From NCBI GenBank assembly GCA_024195585.1, contig SWBL01000224.1, forward strand, positions 22,298 through 86,297: DNA of 64,000 nucleotides, written 5' to 3'. The notes beneath the pieces were generated by a model. The model ran no database searches. It saw only the letters and a program-made list of their open reading frames with translations, and had not been told where the DNA came from. Each line of letters opens with the position of its first letter. Position 1 is the first letter of the stretch. Position numbers and translations under genes: made by a program. Positions 11,119-22,059 of the stretch are shown in pieces. The DNA is from Aureobasidium sp. EXF-3400. Its lineage: Eukaryota > Ascomycota > Dothideomycetes > Dothideales > Saccotheciaceae.

Positions 11119-11747
11119 TCAGACGTAGCTCTCGCCATGCAACAAGTTTTCGAGCTCTTCTCCATCTTTTCCTGACAGTGAGTCATCCTTTGCTTTGCGG
11201 ATTCTGTACCAGACGACGAAACTTCTGGCGAGGAGAATGTAGAATGTAAGACTGCATACACCACTTTAGCCTTTGTGCCTACCAAGGCGAGATTGAGAGG
11301 ATTAAACCACTTACAGAACCACAGGCAGTCCCATCCAGACCGCTCGGGCAATCGGCGCCCAACTATGCGGTGGCATATGTAAGGGGAAGACCCATCCACG
11401 GAAGTAGAAACCGAGATAAGTGATGAACACACTTTCGAACACCTGCATACAGAGCATGCGTGTAGCAGTCAAGCGGTGAATGAAGTAGAAGAATACTTGG
11501 TAGATCCACACGAGAATGATGATGCAACAGAGGCTGAGCATGAGTTTTCCTCTATGGATAGCGTTAGTTTTGAGCACCATTGAGGGTAGGGATTGGAAAT
11601 TTGTACGTACTCGGTTCCGTAAGGGGACATTTGACCAAGACCCCAAGCGAGGACGGTCATGAAGGCTAGACAACATATTGCCGGGAATTGAATGAGCCAG
11701 CAGATATAGAGACACCAGTGGTGCTGAAGCCAGGAAATCAATTTCAT
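11119..11747 (-). CDS. Small four-helix membrane protein, family copy D
   Basis: 168 residues; exons 11611-11747, 11551-11315 and 11251-11119 on the minus strand, phase 2 introns conserved with the other copies. Motifs: WCLYICWLIQFP (family signature), SLCCIIILVWIYQVFFYF, RMLCMQVFESVFITYLGFYF, and the last helix ending LTFYILLARSFVVWYRIRK with a charged tail. It is the most divergent copy and converges on copy C, 73 bp away. The conserved exon structure shows that the four genes arose by duplication. Function unknown. Confidence 0.65.
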
Positions 11748-12564
11748 CTTAGCCGCTTGATGCTTTCGACTTGCAATGGTACGGTGAAGGCGGAATGGCG
11801 ATGATGAAAAACAGAGAAGAAAGAAATGTTACAAGATTTATGATATGGCACGCCTGACAAGAATTTGCAAGCACGGGACTCACATCTCCTGATATAACAG
11901 TTGTTGCGAGTCATTGAAAGGATTGACATGCCAAGTGTAGAGTGGACTTGTCAGTTATGGGCCTCCTACCTGCTGTTGAGTTTCTTACCTGCCTGTCTCT
12001 GGTGTGTCGTCGAGGAAAGGTTCGCCAACCCTATTGATTGTAGAAGCTCAGCAACTCGAAAGCAACACTACTTTACGAGGAATCCGGGTGGAATGTTCCT
12101 CGAGGTCAGGAGCAGAAGTTGTGTGTCGAAACTCAAGACACAAGAGCGTGAATGATTCTCGCACCAGTCTCAGAATTTGCATGGCCTCACAGCCAAGGCT
12201 CTGTGCATCACGACGGTCCCATCTATGCACCATGTCCAACTGTCAGGCCAAAGACGCAACCGCCGGTGTTTTCAACTCACTTCGTACAGTGTCACTAAAG
12301 AAAGGGACAAAGATCAAGGAGGAAGGAGAAAGGCTCGAATGCCAAGACTTTGGTGACGTCGTGGTTGCTGCCATTTGCACCTTCCGTTCACGGCTCTCTG
12401 TCCTCCCTGCAAGACGAGAAATCATCTGCGCCATCACACATCGGCAATTCATCAGCCGGATCATCAATGTTCGCTTCTTTGGATAATAGCGACTGTTCGA
12501 AACCCAAGTGGCGTCCACCTTGAGCGACACACTTGCTTGGCTGGGCGCAAACATTGAATACAAC
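11748..12564. other. Intergenic region upstream of MLH3
   Basis: Several open frames cross this stretch but none begins with ATG and shows family resemblance. I see only the promoter of MLH3 and the 5' flank of copy D. Confidence 0.5.
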
Positions 12565-15500
12565 ATGGAATACACATCTGGACAGGAAATACCGAACGTA
12601 TCATCTGCTATCCTGCCACTCCCTGAGAACGTCGTCGCACAGATCAAATCCTCCACTACAATCACCAGCCTTAATCAGGTAGTCCTTGGCTTGCTCGAAA
12701 ACTCTCTGGATGCACAGGCAACAAAAATAGACATTGTTATCGACTATGGTCGAGGTGGTTGTACAGTCGAAGACAACGGCATTGGTATCTTACCCTCAGA
12801 ATATCGTGCAACAGGAGGACTCGGCCGCTTGTACCACACATCTAAGCAGGAAAACGGCGCGCAATTCCAAACTCATGGTGGTCAAGGAACATTTCTGGCC
12901 TCAGTGGGAGCACTCTCGCTTCTCACTATCACGTCTCGACATGCTCAACACTACTCGCATAATACCCTGATCTTACATCGATCGAAAGTGATTTCCAGGT
13001 TGACTCCCACGCTGCCTCAGCATGAGTTACGTAGCAGCACTGGCCACGGCACACGCGTATCCATCAGAGACCTGTTCGGTAACATGCCTGTGAGGGTCAA
13101 GCAGCGAGCAATCGTTGCCGAAGAAGGAATTGAAGCAGAAAGACAATGGCAAGCTTTGAAGATTGGAGTAGTGGGCTTTCTTCTACCATGGAACCGTCGC
13201 GTCACCCTCAAAGTTACAGACTCACAAAATCCGGCAAGGACTTTTTCTCTCAATACTGGAGCACAATTTATACCAAACGCCCTCAGCGAGAGAAATCTGA
13301 ACACTTTGAACAAAAAGATATCAGGATTTGACCAGGGCACTATCTTGAGTATTCTGTCTCAATCGGGTATCATCTCGACCGATTCCAAAAGCAGCTGGAT
13401 ACCCGTATCTGCATCAACTTCTTCAGTCACTGTCAAAGGTCTCATATCACTCGAACCGGCACCTAGTAGGATCGCCCAGTTTATGTCTATTGGTATCATC
13501 CCTTGCTTGGATGAGAATAGACATAACGAGCTTTACGAGATGGTCAATCGATTGTTCAGCCAGTCAACTTTTGGTCACATAGATGAGGACACTGAGCTCG
13601 ACGAAGCAGAGATGAAACGTCGACAGCACGACCGACGGTTCAAGAGTGATGGTATCACATACAAGCAACTTAAAGGAGGCCGAAAGGGAGTAGACCGTTG
13701 GCCGAGGTTCTATTTCCGTGTAGACCTGAAATCTAACGAGAGCTCACAACATGTGAACAACCTTAGTGATATGCGTCTCAAAAGCATTGCCAATGTTCTA
13801 GAAAGTTTGGCCCTGCATTGGTTGGAAACCAACAACTTCCGACCGAAGAAGTCACAACGCAAACGAAAGCAGACTACAGATGATAATGAACAGGCAAGCC
13901 ATACGAACTCTGACTTTCCGTCGCCAATCGCAGATAAACAGACTTCATCCGCTTCTTTGCAGCCTGCGAGCAGTGGCAAAACTCGCACCGCGAATTCAGG
14001 GGGCATCTGTAGTACAGATCATCGTGGCTCTAAGAGGCTACGGTCCACGAATGGAGCGGATGCTGCAATGCCAACGATATCCTTCACAGACTGGAGTCGT
14101 ATCAAGAGTGCACGGCCACAAATGTACGACAGTATATGGAAGTGCAAGACACCATCGTCAAGACAATCCACCAACATAGAGTTGTCAGATCAAGGGACAA
14201 AGCGTTTGCCCGAAACCTCTGCTACGATAGATGTTGAAGCTGTGGGTACGAATCGTTTTGGGCTCATGAATGACACCTCGCATGAGACGTCAGAGCTGCT
14301 AGAACCGGATCATGCCCAGGCCGCACTTGACCAGAATCAAAATGGCGAAAGCTACATTGACTGGATCGATTCAAAGACAAATCGGAAGCTCCGTATCAAT
14401 GTGCGTACTGGAGTCGTGATGCCAGACGAGGTGCATCGACCAGCCTCCAGCTACGCATCTACGAGTAGATCTGCTGCAGCTGCAGATGCACGCGTGTCAT
14501 CCTTTGGCAGGCCCCTCGTCTTGGAGCGAAGAAAAAGCAATATACTGTCCAGACTTGATGCAGCTTCGAGTGCTGCGACCTCCTCTCCCTGGCTTGAAGG
14601 GGTTTTACAAACTTGGAAGAACCCAGTCTTTGAGACTCAGGCGGAACAAGCAATACCGAAAACCAATTTTGGTGGACTCGAGCAAGAAGCAGCTCGATCG
14701 CTTGACTGCTATGGACAGCATGCCGTAGCTGACTTGTTTTCACATGCTGGGTCAACCGATGTTAGTCGACTTTCAAAATCTGCATTGCCATATGCACAGG
14801 TCATCTCGCAAGTCGACAACAAGTTCATATTGATGAAGATTCCAAGTCTGGCAGGGTCGAAGTCGCAAGAACTGAATCATGCCAGACAACTGCTGGTATT
14901 GGTAGATCAACACGCGGCATCCGAACGCTGCATCCTTGAAACACTGCTCGAAGAGCTCTGCACGCCTGCTCAAGAGACTGCCCTTGCCAAATCGAACCTT
15001 GGCTTTACATCAGGTATCATGACGGACCCGGTCAACAAGCCACTGAGCTTCCAGATACCACCGCAAGAAGAGGCCATGTTCAGGACTTGTGCGGGACATT
15101 TTGCAAACTGGGGCATCATTTATAATATCCTCTCGCACATATCAGAACAACCTCGCCTAAACATCTTGACCTTGCCACCAGCCATATCCGAACGCTGCAA
15201 AGCCGAGCCAAGACTACTCATCGAACTCCTGCGCAGCGAGATATATTCGCTTGCAGAGAGCAGCACCACACGCACTCGCCCCCTCGAACCCGCAACCACA
15301 GACACAAATCACACATGGTTACAACGTATAGGTTCCTGTCCAAAAGGCATCCTTCAACTCCTAAACTCGCGCGCGTGCAGAAGCGCCATCATGTTCAACG
15401 ACACATTGACACTCCAGCAATGCCAGAGATTGATTGCGGAAGTTGCAAGATGTGCATTTCCATTCATGTGTGCGCATGGAAGAAACAGTATGGTACCGTT

Positions 15501-15627
15501 GGTATACCTAGACGATGATGAGGGGGATATGCAAGGAAGTCTTGGGGGATTTGGTGGCAAGGAAGAAGAAAAGATCGAGGGGTTTGGCAGTGCGTATAGG
15601 AAGTGGAGGAACAAGGCTGCAGAGTAG
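12565..15627 (+). CDS. mlh3: DNA mismatch repair protein MLH3
   Basis: MutL homologue of about 1020 residues that pairs with MLH1 in MutLgamma, the endonuclease resolving meiotic joint molecules and contributing to mismatch repair. The N-terminal GHKL ATPase is clear: LGLLENSLDAQA, VEDNGIGILP, THGGQGTFLASVGALS and the GHGTRVSIRDLFGNMPVR loop. A long, poorly conserved linker spans roughly residues 420-720. The C-terminal domain carries the metal-dependent endonuclease motif DQHAASERCILE (DQHA-X2-E-X4-E intact), then ACRSAIMFND and FPFMCAHGRNSMVPL, with the Cys/His positions of the family. The frame stays open upstream to about 12508, but the first ATG is at 12565 and fits the family N-terminus. 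No introns. The nuclease should be active judging from the residues. Confidence 0.95.
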   Translation: MEYTSGQEIPNVSSAILPLPENVVAQIKSSTTITSLNQVVLGLLENSLDAQATKIDIVIDYGRGGCTVEDNGIGILPSEYRATGGLGRLYHTSKQENGAQFQTHGGQGTFLASVGALSLLTITSRHAQHYSHNTLILHRSKVISRLTPTLPQHELRSSTGHGTRVSIRDLFGNMPVRVKQRAIVAEEGIEAERQWQALKIGVVGFLLPWNRRVTLKVTDSQNPARTFSLNTGAQFIPNALSERNLNTLNKKISGFDQGTILSILSQSGIISTDSKSSWIPVSASTSSVTVKGLISLEPAPSRIAQFMSIGIIPCLDENRHNELYEMVNRLFSQSTFGHIDEDTELDEAEMKRRQHDRRFKSDGITYKQLKGGRKGVDRWPRFYFRVDLKSNESSQHVNNLSDMRLKSIANVLESLALHWLETNNFRPKKSQRKRKQTTDDNEQASHTNSDFPSPIADKQTSSASLQPASSGKTRTANSGGICSTDHRGSKRLRSTNGADAAMPTISFTDWSRIKSARPQMYDSIWKCKTPSSRQSTNIELSDQGTKRLPETSATIDVEAVGTNRFGLMNDTSHETSELLEPDHAQAALDQNQNGESYIDWIDSKTNRKLRINVRTGVVMPDEVHRPASSYASTSRSAAAADARVSSFGRPLVLERRKSNILSRLDAASSAATSSPWLEGVLQTWKNPVFETQAEQAIPKTNFGGLEQEAARSLDCYGQHAVADLFSHAGSTDVSRLSKSALPYAQVISQVDNKFILMKIPSLAGSKSQELNHARQLLVLVDQHAASERCILETLLEELCTPAQETALAKSNLGFTSGIMTDPVNKPLSFQIPPQEEAMFRTCAGHFANWGIIYNILSHISEQPRLNILTLPPAISERCKAEPRLLIELLRSEIYSLAESSTTRTRPLEPATTDTNHTWLQRIGSCPKGILQLLNSRACRSAIMFNDTLTLQQCQRLIAEVARCAFPFMCAHGRNSMVPLVYLDDDEGDMQGSLGGFGGKEEEKIEGFGSAYRKWRNKAAE

Positions 15628-15740
15628 GTTTTAGTTTCGTCGTGATTCGAGTCTTGGACAAGAGATTTTATTTTGCAAACACACAGATTCTTGGGTCAAG
15701 CCATATCTCATATTTCATTTGCAATAGTTCTACACTACGT

Positions 15741-18263
15741 CTAGCTCAAGCCCAACTCGGTGTAGAAAGCCTCCGTACTCGGCTTTCTACCAAGGAAGTC
15801 CTCAAGCGTCTGCATCTCATCCTGCGCACCTCCGCGTTCCAAAACAGTATGTCTGTAGCGTCTGCCTTCCTTACCATTCATAGGATCTTTCTTGAAGACA
15901 GTGTAGAACATATCCGCAGAGTAAACTTGCGACGAAAGGTAACCATAGTAACCAGCATCGTAGCCTCCAATCAAGTGGCCGAAGGTGGCTTGACCGTGGC
16001 CCCAGTCGAAGCCTTGGCCTAGCTCTTCAGGCCCGTCCAGAGAGCAGATTTCTTTGCGGAGGGAGTTGTACAACTTGCTGACTTCGAGGGTCTTGATTTC
16101 ATCGTGGGATTTGCCTTCGTGTACAGTCATGTCGAAGATGCCGAAGTGGAGTTGGCGGAGGTTGAAGAGGGCATCGTTGACGTGACGTGTGCGGATGATG
16201 CTGTCGATCAGGTTGTCGGGCATAGTTTCTGGAGGTTGCTTGCCCGACTTGTTCGATTCTGAGAATGCAGCCTTATAGCTGTCGGAGAGGTAGCTGTAGT
16301 GGTGAGACAGGCTGCGCAGTTGAGAGGCAGTCCAGCACCAGTTTTCGAGCATTTGAGAGGGGGCCTCGACGAAGTCACGAGCAGTGGATGTGCCGTGGAA
16401 GCGAGAGTATGTTGTGCGGGAGACGAGATCGTGGATACCGTGACCAAGCTCGTGGAACAAAGTCACAACCTCATCGTGCTTGAGCAGGGAAGGCTTCTTA
16501 GGTGTAGGCTTCGAGAAGTTGCAAACAAGTGCGGTCGCGGGATATCTTCTCTTGCCATTTTCATCGATGTAACCAGGCTGCAGGTTAAAGTTGGCGGCGT
16601 GACCATATTTGCCATCGCGAGGATGCAAGTCGAGATAGAGGTATCCAACGAAGCCACTGCCTTCACCCTCATCATCCCAGACACTGAAGACCTGAACATC
16701 GGAATGCCAGATGATATCGTCACCCTTACCAGTAGGGCTGATTGAGTCGCGGTCCTTGCCAGTGACTTGGACAAATTGGAGACCGAACAGCTCCTCGAAG
16801 ATCTGCAACATGCCGCGAATGGTGGTCTCGAGAGGGAAGTACTCGGCGATGGCTTCTTGAGCAAGCTGGTACTCGTGCTCGAGCATCAAAGTGTCGTAGT
16901 AACGGTGGTCCCAAAGGTAGTACTTGCCATCATTCTGCTCTGCAACGCCACGATCCTTGAAATCCTTCTCCTTCAAAGTCTTCAGCTTCTTAAGCTCTTC
17001 GACACCACCAGGTGCAAGACGTGTGCGAAGATCACCCAGGAAATCATCAACAGTCTTGGGAGTCTTGGCCATCTTGTCCTCAATGCGGAAGGTGGCGTGG
17101 TTAGGGTAGCCTAGAATGCGGGCAGCCTCGTCGCGTAGCACAACGGCCTCCTTGAAGAGAGGCACGTTCTCGTTGCACTTGTTCTCGTTCGAGGTGAAGA
17201 CCTTGCGACGGACGTCGGGATTCTTGCAGTACTTCAAGGTAGGGAAGAGATCGGGGTACTTGAAAGTGAGCCACAGCTTGCCAGCATTGTCACCATCTCC
17301 CTTCTTAAGGCCATCAAGAACATCCTTTGGCACGCCTTCCAACTCTTGCTCAGTAAACCACAGACCGCCCTGCTCTTCATTCAAGTTCTTCTGGAAGGTG
17401 ATGCTGAGCTCAGACAGACGCTTTTTGATTTCCTTGAAGCGGTCACGCTTGGGTCCAGCAGGGACGTTCAAGCCCATGCGCACAAAGCCCTTGTGGTCCT
17501 TCTCGAGTAAGCGCTGACTCTCGGGATCCAAATCTTTTGAGTTCTTGGATGCAGCGTCAACAAGCTTGAAGATATCCTCGCGCATGCTGGCTTCAATGCC
17601 GAACTCATCCATCTGTTTCTCGGCTTCGATCGAGGCGTCTCTCAGCTTGGAGTCTGTCGAGACGGCAGAGTAGAAGCCAATGATATGTGACTCGATAGCC
17701 ATCTTGTTGTCATCGAGAGCCATTGGCAAGACGACATTGTGGAAATTGGCCGACTCGGGGGTGATGTCGTTGACGATCTGGTCTTGAATACGGCGGGACT
17801 GGTCTAGCAGACGCTTGGTGTCTTTGGCGAGAGACTCGGTGGTTGCGGTGAAGAGAGGAGGGGCCTGAGGAGGCTTCTGGTACTTGGCTGAAGCCATGGT
17901 CATCGAGGTAATGTTTCGGGTAGATGCAAGACCAGAGGGCAGCTTTAGCGGGGTGAAGTGAGTCGTCAGAAGACTGAGACGGGAGGCGATGCGTGTGAAA
18001 GCCACCGTGAGCAGGACGAGGGCGAGTGAGAGGAGGAAGAGGGATCTGTAGCTGAACTGCTTCTTGACGAGACTGGTAAGCGCCAGTTTGAATTGAGTGA
18101 CCGGTCGATGTCTAGGCTGCTTAGAGAAGGTCGCCTGCTCTTGCTCTGGCTGTGGAACGCAGCTGCCATGTGCTGGAGCTAAGCCCCGCCATATCTCCGA
18201 TACCGTTTCGTCTAACTTCACCGCTGTTGATTCATCATCTGAACACACATCACATTGCGACAT
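15741..18263 (-). CDS. prd1: M3 oligopeptidase (saccharolysin/thimet type) with N-terminal membrane segment
   Basis: Zinc metalloendopeptidase that degrades short peptides. The motif LFHELGHGIHDL lies near residue 600, with the third ligand in DFVEAPSQMLENW. The full frame is 840 residues from an ATG at 18263. The catalytic part resembles the usual ~710-residue cytosolic enzyme, which would start at Met121 or Met123 (SMTMASAKYQKPPQAP). The extra 120 residues include a strong hydrophobic segment at about 73-97 (SLFLLSLALVLLTVAFTRIA) preceded by basic residues, so translation from the first ATG would give a membrane-anchored form. Which start is used cannot be decided from sequence. It lies tail to tail with MLH3, with 113 bp between stop codons. 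Confidence 0.93.
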   Translation of the reverse strand: MSQCDVCSDDESTAVKLDETVSEIWRGLAPAHGSCVPQPEQEQATFSKQPRHRPVTQFKLALTSLVKKQFSYRSLFLLSLALVLLTVAFTRIASRLSLLTTHFTPLKLPSGLASTRNITSMTMASAKYQKPPQAPPLFTATTESLAKDTKRLLDQSRRIQDQIVNDITPESANFHNVVLPMALDDNKMAIESHIIGFYSAVSTDSKLRDASIEAEKQMDEFGIEASMREDIFKLVDAASKNSKDLDPESQRLLEKDHKGFVRMGLNVPAGPKRDRFKEIKKRLSELSITFQKNLNEEQGGLWFTEQELEGVPKDVLDGLKKGDGDNAGKLWLTFKYPDLFPTLKYCKNPDVRRKVFTSNENKCNENVPLFKEAVVLRDEAARILGYPNHATFRIEDKMAKTPKTVDDFLGDLRTRLAPGGVEELKKLKTLKEKDFKDRGVAEQNDGKYYLWDHRYYDTLMLEHEYQLAQEAIAEYFPLETTIRGMLQIFEELFGLQFVQVTGKDRDSISPTGKGDDIIWHSDVQVFSVWDDEGEGSGFVGYLYLDLHPRDGKYGHAANFNLQPGYIDENGKRRYPATALVCNFSKPTPKKPSLLKHDEVVTLFHELGHGIHDLVSRTTYSRFHGTSTARDFVEAPSQMLENWCWTASQLRSLSHHYSYLSDSYKAAFSESNKSGKQPPETMPDNLIDSIIRTRHVNDALFNLRQLHFGIFDMTVHEGKSHDEIKTLEVSKLYNSLRKEICSLDGPEELGQGFDWGHGQATFGHLIGGYDAGYYGYLSSQVYSADMFYTVFKKDPMNGKEGRRYRHTVLERGGAQDEMQTLEDFLGRKPSTEAFYTELGLS

Positions 18264-18504
18264 ATCAATTATCCAAATGAGCGTCTCAATACATCAGCAA
18301 ACTTTCTAAGGGTTCGAGCTGTCAATCCAAGTGTGGAACTGTCCATTCCGTACCCAAGCTCCATAAACCCCTTGCCTACGCTATCACCATGTCTTCCTGC
18401 TTAGGCCATCGAGCGTCGTGATCTGACGCGACGTGACACAAGTCTGTGCTGACCACATACACATCTTTGCTTGACCCAAAATCTCAGTCTCCGTCTCAGC
18501 CGTC

Positions 18505-19442
18505 TCACACCGCTGGCAAGACCTCTGGACGAAGTATGCCAATGTGAATCACAAATCCCGACTTCTCCCTCAGATCATCTGTCAAAACATCGTCTGGGAG
18601 TCTCCAGCTTCTAAAGTGCTTATTGAATCCTTCGAGCCATTCCTCGAATACGTCTGGCTGTCGGAGTTGTTGTGCTATCACACAGACTGTCGGTCGTTCA
18701 CCCCTTCTTGATCGACAGATGTCTACGCATGTCTGGACAAACGGTTTTATCAGAGCATAGTTATATATGCAATCGCAGGCAATGACCAAGTCGACTCCTT
18801 CAGGTGCATTGCTGCTCTTGAGGAACGAGTCGACATCATCAGTCTCCCAGTCCAGAGACTCGATTTGTATGTTTGAGCTTGGCACGACGTTTGGCTTTTT
18901 CGAGGGTTTCTTATTCCTAGTTCCAGTCTGTGTTGATGTCGTGTTTTGGTCGATGTTTTCTTTGAGAAGTTTGAGTGCATATGCCTGGTCTGTAGCAATA
19001 TATTGCTGGACCAGTGGAGCCAGTGTCAAAGGCACAATTCCAGCAATTCCAGATCCTAGCTCAAGCACGCTTGACTCTGCAGACACGATGCCATGTTGTG
19101 CCAGTATGTTACCAGATGATACCAACCACTCGGCAAACCTTGGAGTGACCTTCCAAACCACAGCACCAGTAGTGCCGCCTCCTCGTGCTGAATTAAGGAC
19201 AGTGGGGGACTGCTTGATGGAGAGGTCACGAGACCCGATACTCAGCTCAAGGAGGGGTGCTTGTGAATCAATTATGCCAAGATTCTGAGAGGGGATGTCT
19301 TGGGAGAAAAGCAAGAAGGTTTCTGTATAGGACCTACCGTTACCATGCTGAGGGGGACTTGTGGCTGGGGGTCTAGGCAATCACCTTCCGAGGCATCGTC
19401 AATCTCGGCACCTAGTTGGGCGATGAAGGGGGCGAGGGGCAT
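18505..19442 (-). CDS. rkm5: Ribosomal lysine N-methyltransferase 5-like
   Basis: Seven-beta-strand (family 16) SAM-dependent methyltransferase, 291 residues. Exons 19385-19442 and 18505-19322. The first exon is 58 nt (MPLAPFIAQLGAEIDDASE) and joins ETFLLFSQDIPSQNLGIID, matching the N-terminus of fungal RKM5, which methylates a lysine of the large-subunit protein uL1. Motifs: TTGAVVWKVTPRFAEWL, VLELGSGIAGIVPL (SAM loop), QYIATDQ, and DLVIACDCIYNYALIKP, the DxxY-like motif of this family. The 62-bp intron ends CTATACAG. It is divergent from the acyl-CoA synthetase gene with about 400 bp between start codons. Family is clear; the exact target is taken from yeast. Confidence 0.88.
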
Positions 19443-19838
19443 GGATGGCAAGTAATTGTGTACAGCTTGGATAGGAGGTGATTGCGACGGGCATGCTCCG
19501 GGACTTGGTAAAGTCTTAGCAGAACAAGTCAAGTTGCGAAGAGGGTGTGATGAAGATGGACAACACGAGTCGGTGGATGAGCCAGTGAGGAAAGTGAATG
19601 TCGCAGCGTCCGAAGCTCTGGCCGTGTTGTGGCGCAAGCACGAGGAAAGCGGTGCGTCATTGGCCGTGGGCGACTGCGGAACCAACCAATTGTGTTTCTG
19701 AAGGTTCAACGCGCCGTCATCACAAGTGCGCTCCTGCCTGCCAGATCCTCTTTCCCTGCCCAAACGAGGCTCTCCGTCCTTGCCTTTTTACATTTCATGT
19801 CTTTTGACAGTCTGCCCAACATCACAAACATCTACAAC

Positions 19839-22059
19839 ATGGGCGACATCATGCAACGAACCGACCTCAAGAAGTTGGTCCCCCAACCCAAGCCTTACAA
19901 GAAGGGCCCCTACTCAGTTGAGGCCAAGGGCTACGAGAAGAAGGACGGCGAGACAATTCCTCGCGTACACCCGTTAGCAAAGGACGGCCTCATCAGCACT
20001 CCCGCTCCTGATATCAAGACCATCTACGACATTCTCCGCAGCAGCTCCAAGAAGTTCGGAAACGCAAAGGCTCTTGGTTACCGCAACCTGATCAAGGTTC
20101 ACGACGAGGTCAAGCAGATCAAGAAGGTTGTTGACGGCAAGGAGACCACCACCGACAAGACCTGGCAGTATTCGGAGCTCAGCCCTTACACATACCTCAG
20201 CTTCGTCGAGTATGAGCAGCTCTGTTTCAAACTTGGCTCTGGTTACCGTGCTCTTGGCATGAACAAGGGCGACCGCATCCACATCTTTGCTTCTACCAGT
20301 CCCTGGTGGCTTGCCACCGCTTATGGTAAGCCCCTTCCAATCCACTGCATCGTCTTGTCTTCTAACATGACTCCCAAGCCGCCTCTGCCCAATCCATGCC
20401 TATCGTTACCGCCTATGACACACTCGGTGAGGAGGGTCTTATGCACTCTCTCAAGCAGACTCACGCCAAGCTCATCTTTCTCGACCCTCATCTCCTCACA
20501 AAGCTCATCAAGCCTCTCGAAGAGACCAAGGACATTCAATATGTCGTCTACAACAGCCATATGGAAGTCAAGAAGGAGGATATTGAGAAGCTCAAGAACG
20601 CTCATCCGCACCTGACCATTCTCAGCTTCGATGAGCTCACCAAGAAGGGTGAGGAGAACATGGTTGAGCCTGTTCCTCCCCAACCCGAAGACCTTTGCTG
20701 CATCATGTACACTTCCGGCTCTACCGGAGCTCCCAAGGGTGTCCTCCTCAAGCACAAGAACGTCCTTGCTGCTAGTGAGTATTCTTCCCTCTATTACATT
20801 GCTGACTTTGCTAACCCATTGCAGTTGCTGGTGTTGACGCCATCGTCGGTCCTTACATCGGCCCTGGTGACGGTCTTCTCGCCTACCTCCCTCTTGCTCA
20901 CATCCTCGAATTCGTCTTCGAGAGCGCCTGCTTCTACTGGGGTGGTACCATGGGTTATGGAAACCCGAGAACCATCTCTGACGCTTCGGTCCGCAACTGT
21001 GCTGGTGACATTCGCGAGTTCAAGCCTTCGGTCCTGATCGGTGTTCCTGCAGTATGGGAAACTGTCAAGAAGGGCATCGTGTCAAAGGTCGACAAGACTG
21101 GAGGTATTGCCAAGCAACTCTTCTGGGCCGGTATGGCCGCAAAGAGCACCATGATGCACCACTCTAGTCTGCCTTTCACCGGCCTTGGCACCAGTGTCAT
21201 GGACTCTGTCATTTTCAGCAAGATCAAGGAGGCCACAGGTGGCAAACTGAGAATTTGCCTGAATGGTGGTGGCCCAATTGCAAAAGACACCCAACGCTTC
21301 ATTTCGATGGCCATCGCTCCCCTGATCAGTGGCTATGGTTTGACCGAGACAGCTGCCATGGGTGTTATCATGGATCCTCTTGCCTGGACCGATGAGGCAC
21401 TTGGTGGTCTGCCTGCCTCAATCGAAGTCAAGCTCGTCGATTTCCCTGATGCTGGTTACTACTCAACCAACAACCCTCCCCAAGGTGAAATCTGGATCCG
21501 TGGTGATTCTGTCACCGACGGCTACCTTGACCTTGAGAAGGAGAACAAGGAATCGTTCGAGGAAGGCTGGTTCAAGAGTGGTGATATTGGTGAATTTGAC
21601 AAGAACGGCAACCTCAAGATCATCGATCGCAAGAAGAACTTGGTCAAGACTCTGAACGGCGAGTACATCGCTCTCGAAAAGCTTGAGTCCATCTACCGTG
21701 CCACTCAGGTTGTTGGCAACATTTGTGTATACGCAGATCAGAGCAAGAACAAGCCTATCGCCATCATCGTCCCCGCCGAGCCTGCTTTGAAGTCTTTGGC
21801 TTCCGACATTGGCTGCAAGTCAGATGATCTTGAGGAAATGTGCCACGACAAGAAGCTCAATGAAGCCGTTCTAAAGAACTTGCAAGCTACTGGAAAGAAG
21901 GGTGGCCTCGCAGGTATCGAGATCATCGAGGGTGTTGTCCTTGCTCCTGATGAGTGGACTCCCCAGAACCAGCTCGTCACATCAGCACAAAAACTCAACC
22001 GCAAAAACATTCTTGAGAAGTACAAGAAGGAGGTTGATCAAGCTTACGGCTCGTCGTAA
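19839..22059 (+). CDS. Long-chain acyl-CoA synthetase (FAA1/FAA4-like)
   Basis: Activates long-chain fatty acids to acyl-CoA for lipid synthesis, beta-oxidation and protein acylation. About 705 residues; exons 19839-20325, 20379-20774 and 20825-22059. AMP-forming signature: CIMYTSGSTGAPKGVLL; then AYLPLAHILEF, ISGYGLTETAAMG, the FACS region (GWFKSGDIGEFDKNGNLKIIDRKK) and KTLNGEYIALEKLE. I chose ATG 19839 (context AACATGG). An in-frame ATG at 19797 would add 14 residues but has a poorer context. The first intron falls after WWLATAYG and the second inside HKNVLAA-IAGVDAIVGPYIG; both keep the conserved frame. Confidence 0.94.

Noticed and set aside
12004..12486. Possible gene upstream of MLH3
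   Set aside because: No ATG at the start, mixed composition and no family resemblance.
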